Shown here in pieces: positions 20,171 through 30,307 of a stretch of 64,000 nt of DNA. Both the position numbers and the translations under genes were made by a program. The stretch is from Ceratothoa steindachneri. Lineage: Eukaryota; Arthropoda; Malacostraca; Isopoda; Cymothoidae. The stretch is from contig OZ018321.1 of assembly GCA_963969495.1 (NCBI GenBank), positions 135,161,315 through 135,225,314 on the forward strand, read 5' to 3'. Each line of letters opens with the position of its first letter. Position 1 is the stretch's first letter. Below the pieces are notes generated by a model. That model was not told the origin of the DNA. It worked only from the letters and a program-made list of their open reading frames with translations, and made no database searches.

Positions 20171-20359
20171 TGATAAATAGAAATAATAATGAACAAAGGG
20201 AAGAAAAATAAGAGACAAAAACAAAAAAAAACCTGTGAGAAGCCCTCTACACCAGGGCAAAACTAATACTCTTTTTTATCTTTATATACCTACTACACAT
20301 TTTCCTACTTCTTACATCAACTTCAACTTCAACTATCGTACTGCGTACTGGTGAGTCTA

Positions 20360-20502
20360 ACTTCCTGTTTACGAAAAAGAAATACTGCAAAGAGGGAAGT
20401 TTATCTTCCTATTTACAAAAAACGTTATTAACAGCGGGAAGTTTATTTTCCTATTTACATAAGAGAGCTTTTAACAGCGGGAAGTTTATATTCCTATTTA
20501 TA
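20360..20502. repeat. Minisatellite, unit about 42 bp, about 3 copies
   Basis: GGGAAGTTTAT(C/T)TTCCTATTTA recurs at about 20394, 20437 and 20479, with AACAGCGG near the unit ends. A more diverged partial unit starts at 20360. Confidence 0.8.
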
Positions 20503-20640
20503 AGGTTCAATGTGTGAACCGTTTAAATTTCCAACAAATGTTTCCTAGGTTCATGTGTGAACCGTTTAAATTTCCAACAAATGTTTCCTAGGTTCATGTG
20601 TGAACCGTTTAAATTTTTCAATCAAATGTTTACTAGGTTC
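20503..20640. repeat. Minisatellite, unit about 43 bp, 3 copies
   Basis: GTGTGAACCGTTTAAATTTC recurs three times, each followed by CAA(C/T)(A/C)AAATGTTT(C/A)CTAGG. It directly follows the 42-bp array, so two unrelated units lie side by side within the 3' part of the Gypsy element. Confidence 0.85.
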
Positions 20641-21010
20641 GATCTTCGACCCCCACAGTACTACGGCCCGAGAAAACGGAGTGTCTAATACATAAATAGT
20701 ATCTACGTCTTACAATTATAAATAAACATATATATATATATATATATATATATACAAATATATTTTGATATGGTTTGGTTTACTGTAAACCAAGTGTAGA
20801 ATTTCTTAAGATTTCAAAATGCTCATCTTTGAGGTATTTTTGAGTCATATTCGATTCTATACTATAGTTCCAGCACCACAGGAATTCATCGCGAGACCGT
20901 GTAGTAGGTTTAATACATAAATAATATCTAGGCCTCACAATTATAAACATACATATATAAACATATTTTAATATCCTATGACATACTTAAAAATAATGGT
21001 ATGAGGGATT
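20641..21010. repeat. Diverged tandem duplication about 220 bp plus TA run, 3' region of Gypsy element
   Basis: AATACATAAATAGTATCTAC at about 20689 and AATACATAAATAATATCTAG at about 20911, each followed by CACAATTATAAA or TACAATTATAAA and a TA-rich segment (TA run 20728-20755). The similarity of the two halves suggests an old duplication of non-coding DNA between the integrase stop and the 3' LTR. Confidence 0.6.
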
Positions 21011-22245
21011 TCACGCAAATTTGATGCGTCTACCGGAACGAGTATAAACGCTCGATTCACTACTATTATTCTGGGTATTTGGAACAGATTCCACGTAACT
21101 GTAATTTCTGCCATTACTTCTCGATGATACTTCCTCATTTTCTTGCGAGGTATCTAATTCTAATGGATTATTTACAACGGGTTGATTGTTTGATGGTCGC
21201 GAACTTTTTATATTTCTTTCATCATATACATCAGGCAATACAGCTGGTTTCACTCTATCTATAGACACCGTGTTCTGGTGGTCATCCGGGAATTCTAATT
21301 TAAAAACTTTGTCGTCGCGTTCGAAAACACGGAACGGGCCTGCATAAGGAGTTTCTAGTGGCTTCCGACAGCGATCAACACGGACCCACACATGCGTGGC
21401 GTCACTTAATTCCTTGGGTACCGAGTGCAGGTGGCCTTCAGAGGTATGTGCGAAATCTATTTGCGACATAGTCTTCGCTAGTTCAGAGATGAATTTAGAA
21501 TCAGCTTTGGATGAAGAAGAGGTGACCAAGGGCTTTGGGCAGAAAAGGGTCGTCCCTGAAACCGCTGTAAAGGATGAAAAACCCGAATCATTGGGAAAGG
21601 ACCGGATGCCCAGGAGAACGATTGGTAGGGCCATCAACCAACCTTGTCGGCGAGCCATTATAGACCTCTTCAAAGTCCTATGCGACCTTTCCACGATATT
21701 AGTAGTGGTAGGTCTGTACGCTGTGGTTCGTAAACGATGGAAAGTAACGAGGGCCGATAATTCTTTGAAGAGTTCAGACTCAAATTGCGCTCCTCTGTCG
21801 GTGATGACGTATAAGGGAACGCCGAACCTGGATATCCAGCCGCCCAAGAAGGCTAAAGCAACCTTTGCAGCACTTATGTCTGGAATCGGTATTGCTTCAA
21901 TCCACCTGTGGCTCTGTCTATACATGACATCAGGTACCGGTTATGAGATGGCTATGTTTGCCCAGGCAGGGTACACGGCTGGAGTGGACCAACTATATCT
22001 ATGTAAACCGTCTCAAATCTCGAAGTGGGTATACTAATAGGCAGGGCTGGGGACTTAGTGTGGCGATTCACTTTAGCAGATTGGCAGGAGAGGCATTCAC
22101 GAGCCAAGAACGTATATCTCTGTCCATATTGGGCCAGAAATATCTCGCTTTCGCCAACCGAAGCGATGACTTAATTCCTGGATGTGAAATGTTACGCAGT
22201 TGTTTGAAAATAACTGATCTGCAGGGTGAAGGAACAAACGGTCGT
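21011..22245 (-). pseudogene. Gypsy integrase, frameshifted
   Basis: On the minus strand, 22245-22060 reads as the zinc-binding region (HPGIKSSLRLAKARYFWP, DIRSW; the Cys pair is decayed). The first catalytic Asp lies in VYIDIVGPL near 21990. The long frame 21925-21011 (304 aa) then holds DRGAQFES (second Asp) and NIVERSHRTLK (catalytic Glu), followed by a C-terminal barrel (VWVRVDRCRKPLETPYAGPF, IDRVKPA). It inserts element DNA into chromosomes. One frame change separates the first Asp from the rest and stops lie in the zinc region. The 304-aa frame itself is intact. Confidence 0.85.
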
Positions 22246-22247
22246 GG

Positions 22248-22961
22248 TTATTTAGATGTTACATTACACCATTGTTGGGAATCACCGGGAAAAGGAAATG
22301 CCTTCAGTCCAGATTGAGATGACTTCATTTCTTCGTCTTGCTCTTGTGCTGCTGCCAAAGATAGGAGATCAAATGAGTCCACTTGGACCGAATTGATATT
22401 CCGAGATAGGCAGTCAGTAACCATATTATCCTCACCATGCACATAAGCTATGCCATTGATATATTCCAAGATTGCGGTCCAGTTCCGTTGTTGCCTGTCC
22501 GTTTTTGCACGTAGTGGCGAGGAGAAGGCAGAGACTAGTGGCTTATGGTCCGTGCATAAAGTGACTTGGCGACCTTCGATCATATGCCTGAAGTGAAGAA
22601 CAGCAAGATATGCAGCCAGGAGTGTCCTGTCATAAGTGAAGTACGATTGCTGCGTCTAACTCAACTTCGCGGAGAAGAATGCCACTGGCTGGGGAGACCC
22701 ATCAACCGTCTGATGAAGCGCAGTGCTAACTGCGAATTGGGAGCTGTTCGTGACCAATTGGTATGGAGAGTCATTGGGCAATGGGTGGCGTAACCTAACG
22801 GAGTTCGCCAGGGCCTCTTTAGTAGCTTCACATGTTTTTCGAGCAGCATCATTCCAGACAAGTTGGCAAGCCTTAGGTTGGAGCCGTGCGAGTTCAGTCA
22901 GAGGGGCAGCAATTGCAGCAAAGTTAGTCATCATACGTCTGTAAAAACCTAACATGCCCAA
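22248..22961 (-). pseudogene. Gypsy RNase H, frameshifted
   Basis: 22961-22656 holds the RT-RNase H connection (MLGFYRRMMTNFAAIAAPL) and the first RNase H strand, which reads LVTNSSQFAV where TDAS is expected, so the first catalytic Asp is Asn. 22583-22248 reads VTLCTDHKPLVSAF and DNMVTDCLSR, the terminal Asp motif of Gypsy RNase H. A frame break at about 22600-22656 removes the central Glu motif from frame. The enzyme would degrade the RNA strand of the hybrid; this copy cannot. Confidence 0.8.
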
Positions 22962-22964
22962 ATA

Positions 22965-23836
22965 TCAACGAAGTTTTTTGAAATCAGATAGTAAGGGTAT
23001 TTCGGTGATCTCGGAGACCTTCCTAGCTGGAAGGCTCAAACCTGCAGCTGAGACATGGTGACCCAGGTAATCAATTTTTTCCTTCATGAACTCGCACTTT
23101 TCCATAGAAATTCGAAGGTTGTTTTCTGCCAATATTTTGAAAACTTGCTCTATATGTTCCACATGATCGTCTATATTATCCGAAAATATCAAGATGTCCT
23201 CAAGATACACAAAAACGAACGCCAAGCCTCGAAATAAATTGTCCATGTGGCGTTGGAAAGTGTAACTAGCATTCTTTAGACCAAACGGTAGCCTTAAAAA
23301 TTCCCACAGCCCAAAGGGAGTTGAGACAGCAGTCTTCTCGATGTCCGCTGGATTCATTGGAATCTGGTGGTAGGCTCGTACTAAATCCAGGCGAGAGAAG
23401 ACTTTCTTGCCATGAGATGGTCTACCATGCTCTGAATACTTGGCAAGGGATATCTGTCCGCTTTTGTCTTCGCATTGAGGGACCGAAAGTCGCCCACCAC
23501 TCTATACTCGCCTGGGGTCTTATTATGCAGCATGTAAATGGGTGAAAACCAAGAAGATTTCGACGGCCGCACCACACATTCTTTCAACAGAGTCTCGAAA
23601 GTTGATTTTGCAATTTGTAGTTTCTCCATTGAAAGTGGTCTGAGGCGAGCGAAAGCTGGCGGGGCGCTACTTTTCTTAATTGTGTGAACCACCGAATTAG
23701 CCGGTGGTGAACAAACGTCAACACACTTCGGGTTATAAATACCCTCATATTTGCGGAAAACTGTCCTGCACTTAAGTGGGATATGCGAGAGGTCATTAAT
23801 TATCAACGAGATCACCGGTTGGCTTAAATACTTCAT
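22965..23836 (-). pseudogene. Gypsy reverse transcriptase, broken
   Basis: 23836-23381 carries the pre-RT and first blocks ([39 protein letters not shown]). One stop near 23380 separates it from 23357-22965 with [28 protein letters not shown] and [13 protein letters not shown]. The catalytic YxDD box therefore reads YLED: the first Asp is Glu, a change expected to weaken or abolish activity. The block order and spacing are normal for Ty3/Gypsy RT. Confidence 0.85.
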
Positions 23837-23995
23837 TTTTGAAACTAGGCTAGTCTGGTTATCAATTAGGACACCACGAGAACAGTCTACTAATAGGTTA
23901 AAATGAGCAAGAAAATCGGCGCCTAATAATGGCGACGTAATGTCTGCTAATACGAACGACCATCTAAATGAACGTCACAGGGTAGGGATGCCTAT

Positions 23996-24184
23996 CTACA
24001 ATTGAACTTCTCCGTGCACTGTTATCTTCCCTTCATTAGCCGTCGCAATGTTAACACCTGATTTGCGCATCACACATAATCGCACTAAATTATATGGAAT
24101 TAATGACACGCTCGCACCAGTGTCTATTAGGAATTCGCACCTCCTCTCATTAATACGTGCACCGACAGTAAGAAGAGTCGGCAT
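23996..24184 (-). pseudogene. Gypsy aspartic protease fragment
   Basis: The frame reads TVGARINERRCEFLIDTGASVSLIPYNLV. DTGAS is the active site. Downstream the flap and LLG region are split by frame changes (about 23990-23840). It follows gag closely on the same strand. Confidence 0.8.
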
Positions 24185-24453
24185 GCCGGTCGTCGCATTT
24201 TCTGCGGCCTGCTGATCTCGTTTTCAGAGTGGGTCGGGGAAGAAGGCCTAGACGATGGCTGCATCTGAAGGTTCTCACATCGATTTGGCCAAGAGCACCA
24301 CGGTTTGCAGTACCTCGCACTAGACTTATAGTATAAGTGTGTACGGCAAACCATTGGTTTTTGATCCCGATGGAAAGGGCGTACACTAAACGGTATACCT
24401 TTAGAATAATTCCTATCATTATTATTATACTTCTTATGCACAAACCTAGGTTG
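24127..24453 (-). pseudogene. Gypsy gag C-terminus with zinc knuckle, downstream of the solo LTR
   Basis: The minus-strand frame from 24441 contains CRTHLYYKSSARYCKPWC. This Cys-x2-His-x8-Cys-x3-Cys type is the atypical nucleocapsid finger of Mag-like Gypsy elements. It then runs into protease. It was contiguous with the gag segment at 25835-26442 before the solo LTR inserted, since removing the LTR and one copy of the 5-bp duplication brings the two gag parts together. Confidence 0.7.
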
Positions 24454-24458
24454 ATCAC

Positions 24459-25791
24459 TGTGATAGAAGAGGCTGAGGCCACTTAAATTCAGCCGCTATC
24501 ACATGTTAGAAACACATGCTACCCACGTGCATCTGCGAGAGGAAGCAGAGCGCGTTATCGCCCACCATAGCAAATGTTTAATCAAGGAGGTTCACTCCCC
24601 CGTTTTGCCTTCATACGTCGATCTCGCCAGATTGAGTTAGGCTTATGGGCAGATGAGATATTTTCTCAGGCGCCAGCGGGATATTCTCCCGAAGTCTCCC
24701 ACTCAATTGTCCCCGAGGCCAAGGGGATGGCTTCGACTATTTATATCATAGCTTTTCCCGATTGAAGCAGATCAGATCAAGATTTTCTTTGCGAGGCATC
24801 AAGCTGATCCGATCTCCCTTGTGCGACTAGGAACTCTGCCTAGAAACCCCTTATTGTCCAGAAAAGGACAATATTCCTTGAGTGCCAAGATTTGTGCCCT
24901 TTGAGACGCCAAGTCAACAAGGCCCCCCTGTTGTTCAGAAAGAGAACAACGTTAGAACAGCCATTGTTCTTTGAGCCCGTTGACAAGAAACGGTTCTCAC
25001 CCTCCCCCCTGTTGTTCAGAAGGAGAACAACGTTAGAACAGCCATTGTTCTTCAAGCCCATTCGTCAAGAATGTGTTCTCGTTCCCAAGACATCACGTCC
25101 GGATAATTTAATTACCCTCTTTTTAACGTTCTTCGAGAGAACGCTTGGTTTCAACAATAACCTCCATTGTTCATCTAGAACATCTCCGATTTGCTGTCAC
25201 AAAGATCGCTCGTACTTCCGAGCCCCACTTCGCTCTTACTCCTCAAAGACGGTCCTTCCCCTTCGTTAAGGACAACCCCCCGAAAAACCCTTCTGCTGGA
25301 AATCACCAGTGGACCGAAGATTCCTTCGCATCGTCTTTCTCTGCACAAAAACTTTGTAATTACGTAAGCTGAGCATTACCTTTAACCCTTTAACATTTTG
25401 TCAACGTAACCTGTGCTTTAAATGGTTTAGCGAAATATTCCCCCCCTTCAATTTTTATTTGTTTACCTTTTTAAATCTCTCCAAATCTTAATCCTCGGAT
25501 TAGTCAGATATTCCCACGACCCTTTTCATTCTCTGTTTATGTAAACATTTTTTAGGTGTGTTGCTGATAGTTTAATTAATAAAACTCTATTTTATTAATG
25601 GTAGCCATATTATTTATCCTTGTGCCCGGTTCCACTTCTTAAGCATATGAAAGATAAATAAGCCTCTCCAGCACCCCCCTTCCTTTTGGACTAACCTCGG
25701 TCAATCAGATTACCACGCACTTGAAATATTAGAATAATTCCCTCAACGAATAGTTATATATGGTATATCGTCGAGAGCTTATTCTACGACA
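24459..25791 (+). mobile_element. Solo LTR, family S, copy A (1333 bp) inserted in gag
   Basis: It begins TGTGATAGAA and ends CTACGACA (TG...CA), flanked by a perfect 5-bp target duplication ATCAC at 24454-24458 and 25792-25796. It matches 41187-42381 in reverse complement over its length. A TATA-like TATTTATA lies at about 24738-24745. Within it are two to three copies of an approximately 80-bp unit with TTGTTC...GAACAA and AGAACA...TGTTCT inverted hexamers (24925-25075). No internal region is present, so it arose by LTR-LTR recombination. Confidence 0.88.
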
Positions 25792-25834
25792 ATCACTCCT
25801 AGGATATACACCGGCGGGCACACAATGAGAATTT

Positions 25835-26442
25835 CTAAATTGCACTTGATTTACCTATATCGGGGAACGCACAATCATCACTAGTTTGACTCTTATTTAT
25901 GCTATAACACTGTGCCTTGTAAAACGGCAAGAGTTCATCCGCGAGTTTCCCCAACTGGGCAAGTGTCAAGTCCTTCTGCGTGGCGATGATAGGGGCGATG
26001 TTAGGAGGTAAAGACTGGATGAACTTGTGTCTCACCAGGTCCTCCCCCACTCCAACTTGCAGCGCTGTCCTCCGTAGCTCTTCAAGATTCACCGAAGGTC
26101 GTCCTGTTTGCGGAGAAGACGAGATTAACTTCTCGAAGAGCTCAGGTTTTGTCCTCTCAAAAAGCCCCACGATTTCCGTTCGTAGGAGCGAATAATTCTG
26201 CGACGAGAGTATGGCAGCTGGGAGGCGATCGACCGTTTCGGGAGGTAACGCAGCCAAAATATGGTAAAATTTAGTCTCCTCACGCTGTATCCTGGAAATG
26301 TGAAATTGCGCTTCCACAATTTTAAACCGTCCTGCCACTGCTGCTTCATTAAAAACAGGAGGTCTGATAGTGATCGCGTTCGCGAGTTCCACTTCTTAGG
26401 GTGGGATAAATTGAGCAGCTTGTTGAAGTCTTGATGCGTCAC
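25835..26442 (-). pseudogene. Gypsy gag N-terminal part, upstream of the solo LTR
   Basis: The frame 26392-25835 (185 aa) carries a capsid-like region: FKIVEAQFHISRI, KFYHILAALPPETVDRL, IVGLFERTKPELFEKL, LRRTALQVGVGEDLVRHKF and IQSLPPNIAPIIATQ. It is recognisable as retrotransposon gag of arthropod Gypsy elements. The initial Met is probably around 26440 in a neighbouring frame. The frame ends at a stop near 25835, about 40 bases before the solo LTR boundary, so it had at least one frameshift independent of the insertion. Confidence 0.75.
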
Positions 26443-26500
26443 CTAGCGAATCTATTTTGTAGAATGATCACTTATATCGTTCGACGAAGAGGGGTCACCA

Positions 26501-26721
26501 GTTTTAGGGTTTGAGTCAGTTATGGTTCTCTCTTTCTAGTTTTGCAGGCTGGGTTTAAGTGATCATCAGCTTCCTTACGGGATGATGGAAAAATATATAT
26601 TTATATCTGGATTCTTTATTCCTGTATATTATAGCCTGAATAAGCTTTTAAAATGGTGAACAAGGAATATAATTTTTCTTATTAAAACAACAATAATTTT
26701 CAGATTCTGACTGATTTTTAC
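26501..26721 (-). repeat. 5' LTR of the minus-strand Gypsy element (about 220 bp)
   Basis: It matches 18893-19112 with few differences (shared words TTTGCAGGCTGGGTTT, GATCATCAGCTTCCTTACGG, AGATATAAATATATA on the minus strand). It contains a TATAAATA-like box and GAATAAAGAATCC, a polyadenylation signal, in the minus direction. The gag leader follows directly. Confidence 0.7.
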
Positions 26722-27231
26722 TTGGACTTGGACTTGGATATAGAAAGTAGTGAAAAGGAAAATACATACACACATATGAGATTGCAACTGCAATCACGTA
26801 TGCATCTATGTATATAATAGTGGTAGACAAATAGGTAGGGATAGATTTGCCTGATGAAAAGGATAGAGAGGGGGGGAGAAACTCCCTGGTGATAGGGAAT
26901 CGTAGGCGTTTTTTGAGTTTGATGTTGTTTCTCAGTGCTTTATCTTACTATTCTTGATTTTTTGGCGTACTTTTTCTGGATTCATGTTGTGTTTTTTTTG
27001 TTTATAGTATTTTTTCGTGTACATTTGTGTTGTTTCTGTTTTGTGTTTTTTACTGTTTGTGATTATTGGTTTGTTTCTTGCGGTTTATGATGTTTCTTCC
27101 TGTAGCATTCGAGCTTTTGTAGGCGTTTTCTGTCTCTCGTGTTCTTTTCGTTGTATGTTTGTGTGTTTTTATGGAAATGTTCTGGCCATTGGTTTGTTTT
27201 GTTGCGTATATTGTTTGTCGTGGTAAAAGTC

Positions 27232-28519
27232 CTATGTGTATATTGGTTCTTCTTGTCTGTCGGTCTGCGTTTTGCTGCTGATGAAGTCTAGTTTTCTTCT
27301 GTTTCTGTCTTCTGGCGGAATGTCTATGTGTCTTTGACTGGTCTCGTCCGTCATGAGTTGTGGTACTTTCTCCCAGATCTTGCGAGCTCTACTCTGCAGT
27401 TCCAAATTGATTGGAGTCATTTGGATCGTGCTGTGTAGGTCCCTCTGCCTACTTCCTTCTCTTCTCCTGGTATTTGTAATTAAGAGTACGCCTTTGTTCT
27501 GTACTCTTTGGTGGAGTCTCATTTTGTTCCTAGAATTAGTGCAGATAGGTATCGGTGGATACAGCAGCTTGGATCTTACGAGCACGTTGTAGATCTTTCT
27601 TTTGTTGGCCGTGTTCAGAGTTTTGAATCTGAACAGCTGCGAAAGCTCGGCCCTCGCGCTCGCTGCCGTCTGGTTGACGTGGCTGCCGTATCCAGTTTTA
27701 CCTATCATTAGTCCCAGAACTGTCCCGTCCGAGCTGTATGGAATACTGGCGTCATCTGCTACGATATCGGCCCGTCTCATACAAAAGAATGGGATCACCT
27801 TGAATTTTGGGGTGTTAGTGGCGATCTTCCATCTTCTTTCGAACCTGCTGACATGGTCGATCTCACTGGCGGTGATTCGTGCCATGAGTTCGGGACTTTT
27901 GAAGGGAGCAGTCATGATCTGGGTAATGTCGTCGGCGAACTGGACGTACAGCGAGTCCTCCCTGATTGTATTTGGTAAATCGAGGGTGTAGATGTTATAC
28001 AGCAAGGGGCTTAAGCACCCACCCTGTGGTACGCCTGCAGTCAGTTCGAAGTTGAGTCCCGTGGGGTCGAAAATTTGTATGTACGCTATTCTGCCAGTCA
28101 CATAGTCACATAGATTTTTTTCTAGTCGTGGGTTTAGTCCAAGTCTCAGTATTCTGAACTGGATCCCAGTCCTCCATACTTTGTCGAATGCCTTCTTAAC
28201 ATCTTTCGAGCACCAGGTCCGCGTACCTTTTCTGGCTAGCGATCTTCGCCAGTTTTTCTGTGATTACAGCCAGCGCCATATCAGTCCCCTTCCACCTTCG
28301 AAATCCATGTTGGTGTTCGTTATGGAGGTTATTCTCCTCCATAAAATCTTGGATTCTGTTGGCAAGGATCTTTTCGAAGACCTTGCCTGCCACTTCAAGG
28401 AGGGAAATGGGCCTGAAACTCGCTGGGCCGTCTGGCGGTTTTCCGGATTTTGGAATAAAGATCATCTTGGCGATCTTCCATTCGTCCGGGAAATAGCTCA
28501 CGTTCAGGCACGCGTTCAT
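27232..28519 (-). pseudogene. Reverse transcriptase of Jockey-like element
   Basis: 28519-28196 holds FPDEWKIAKMIFIPK, SFRPISLLEVAGKVFEKI and HGFRRWKGTDMAL. After a frame change, 28101-27232 (289 aa) holds LTAGVPQGGCLSPLLYNIY and VQFADDITQIM (catalytic Asp pair). The C-terminal part has LVRSKLLYP and MTPINLELQSRARKIWEKV. The catalytic FADD is intact. The block with the first Asp (LVLERC..., the KAFD region) is destroyed by the break between 28196 and 28101. Confidence 0.82.
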
Positions 28520-28544
28520 GATATTGACCAGCCCCTGTAGGATG

Positions 28545-29180
28545 TTAAAGGGGGGCGTTCAACCAGTTTAGTTTGGTCAAGTTTGTTTTACCTGGCGCTC
28601 TCTTTTTGAAGGCACGTAGCGTTGATAGGATTTCATCCTCTGTTATTTTTCGACCGTCACCAGTCATTTCTCTGTCCACTGCCGTGTTATTAAATGGGTA
28701 TGTCCTGTCTACTATTGGTCTTAATTGCTCATGGATTTGGTCTTCAAAGTCCTGGTCAAAGTGTTCATTTTCCTCTGGTGTGATGGAGAGCACATCTTTC
28801 CAGAAGGTCCTGAACACTTCTTCCGTTTCCATTGGGGTCATTTTCGCCCCATCGTATTTTTTGAGGAGTGTGTCTCTGTCAGGTGGCTTACCCTTCAGTC
28901 TTTAAAGAGTATTCCAAAAGGTTCACGGGTCCACTTCTTCATCCATCTTGTCTACGAGGTTGTTCCAAAGAGCCTCTTGTTGTTCCGCTATGTGTCTTTT
29001 CATCTCAGTCCTTAGTATCCTTAAACGTCTGTTTTTGGTTCTGTCAGTGCCGGTTGGTCTAATTTCTTCAAATATTCCCTTGTATTCGTCCGTTAAGTCG
29101 TATAACTCCTGAGTCCATCTTGGTGCTGGTAGCGTTTTGTATGATGTTCTGGGTACTGCTGCGCGGTCCGCCTCCACCAT
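28545..29180 (-). pseudogene. ORF2 linker of Jockey-like element
   Basis: 29180-28923 (SYKTLPAPRWTQELYDLTDEYKG) is the helical linker, and 28841-28545 (MTPMETEEVFRTFWKDV, FDQDFEDQIHEQL, TEDEILSTLRAFKKRAPGKTNLT) is the region before RT with the A-PG block. A break lies between 28923 and 28841. Confidence 0.7.
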
Positions 29181-29253
29181 TACCTACGTTAGTCTTGCCA
29201 GTTCCTGGTCGATCTCTTCCAGGGTAGCTTCTTCGACTGGTAAAGGTCTGAAC

Positions 29254-29961
29254 TCACCGAGAAGGGTGCGTGCGGTACTCTTCCGAGTTCGTTCTAGGAA
29301 AGCACTTTCTCATCCTGACGGGTATTTGAATGGGGCTTGGGATTAGAGGGCCGGGCTGTATGAAGTAATTGTAGGGAAATTGCGAGCTGGTCAGGATGAC
29401 ATCTGGCTTTGTTGCGCAGGTTTCGGTGACATATGTGGGGAAGTCGGGCCCAATGTGGGCAACAATACCCCCGCCAATAAGGTTCCTTAAGTGGCTCCTT
29501 ATCTTATTCAGAACTCTGGTGTATCCGGATTCCGAGCATCTGACGTTGAGATCTCCCCCGAACAGGACTGTTTTCCCATGTGCACAAAGTTGGAGAAAAT
29601 TGTGCATCGGGATATAGTCCCGTCTTTGGGGTTGGTACCCAGTGGACACTAGTAGTAGCTCCTGGGTAGTCTGGATCTCGACTGCAAAATATGACTCGTC
29701 TAAATCTGGGAGAGAGCTAAACTGGATTCCTTTCTTGACTGCGATGGCAGCGCCATCGAAACGCCCCTTGCTGTGGTTCTTAGACACGATGGCGTAATTA
29801 AAATTTTTAATTTTCAACTGTGTTGAGTTAAGTCCGTGTTCTGATATCAAAACAATATCAGGGTCACATTGTCTAATAATGTTGCTGTAAGTCACTTGTT
29901 TATCGATCCAGCCGTCACAGTTTAACTGTAATACTGTCAAGTCTTTTTTTAGTCTGTCCAT
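29254..29961 (-). pseudogene. AP-type endonuclease of Jockey-like element
   Basis: 235 codons starting MDRLKKDLTVLQLNCDGW. Asn is in LQLNCDGW, the Glu motif is replaced by SEHGL (CDPDIVLISEHG), then FDGAAIAVKK, VSTGYQPQR (for YxPP), and FGGDLNVR (GDFN-like Asp/Asn). The motif spacing matches non-LTR endonucleases that nick the target to prime reverse transcription. The C-terminal Ser-Asp-His motif is not in frame, as the reading changes near 29350. Confidence 0.8.
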
Positions 29962-29990
29962 ATTGTCCGTCAGTTAGTCGTTCTGAATTG

Positions 29991-30307
29991 GGCCTGGCGG
30001 GTACCGGTTTGTTTCTGCTGGGAATGGCTAGGATCCACAAGGCACTGACTCCAAAAGAATAGAAAGCTCTTCTATCGCTTGATTGTAGTGGGCTGGTTAA
30101 ATGTGATCAGATATTTCCTCAAAGGTAAAAGAATCTCGGAGCTGGATTCAATATTATTTATTCGGCGGGAACTTGAAAGGTCGTCAGATGGCTCTTCCCG
30201 ATAAGAGAATTCATCCTTAAGCGACTTCCAGCCCTCATTTTACATACACTGTCTGCCTACATGCATGCGGTATTTTAACATTGACTTAAATCGATTAACG
30301 AGAAGTG
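29991..30307. other. Unassigned
   Basis: No repeat or coding signal is recognised between the Jockey-like element and the mariner left terminus. Confidence 0.35.

Larger units (their letters stand above)
18893..26721 (-). mobile_element. Gypsy-type LTR retrotransposon on the minus strand, with nested insertions
   Basis: Two direct repeats of about 220 bp (18893-19112 and 26501-26721) bracket, on the minus strand, gag (26442 down to 24127), protease, RT, RNase H and integrase (24184 down to 21011). Just inside the right repeat the minus strand reads TGGTGACCCC (26500-26491), where a tRNA primer-binding site is expected. A solo LTR of another family interrupts gag. Between the integrase end and the left LTR lie a truncated non-LTR element, TA repeats and minisatellites, so the original element was shorter than its present span. 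All coding modules carry breaks. Confidence 0.75.
26850..29990 (-). mobile_element. Jockey-like non-LTR retrotransposon, near full-length ORF2, decayed
   Basis: The minus strand encodes an AP-type endonuclease (29961-29254), linker (29180-28545), RT (28519-27232) and a long A/C-rich 3' UTR (27231-26850). ORF1 is not recognised upstream, so either it is missing or the copy is truncated at its 5' end. The same family is present as a truncated copy at 19140-20090. Confidence 0.82.

Noticed and set aside
21396..22317. Plus-strand frames of 213 and 124 codons
   Set aside because: They are shadows of the integrase on the minus strand, which has clear catalytic motifs.
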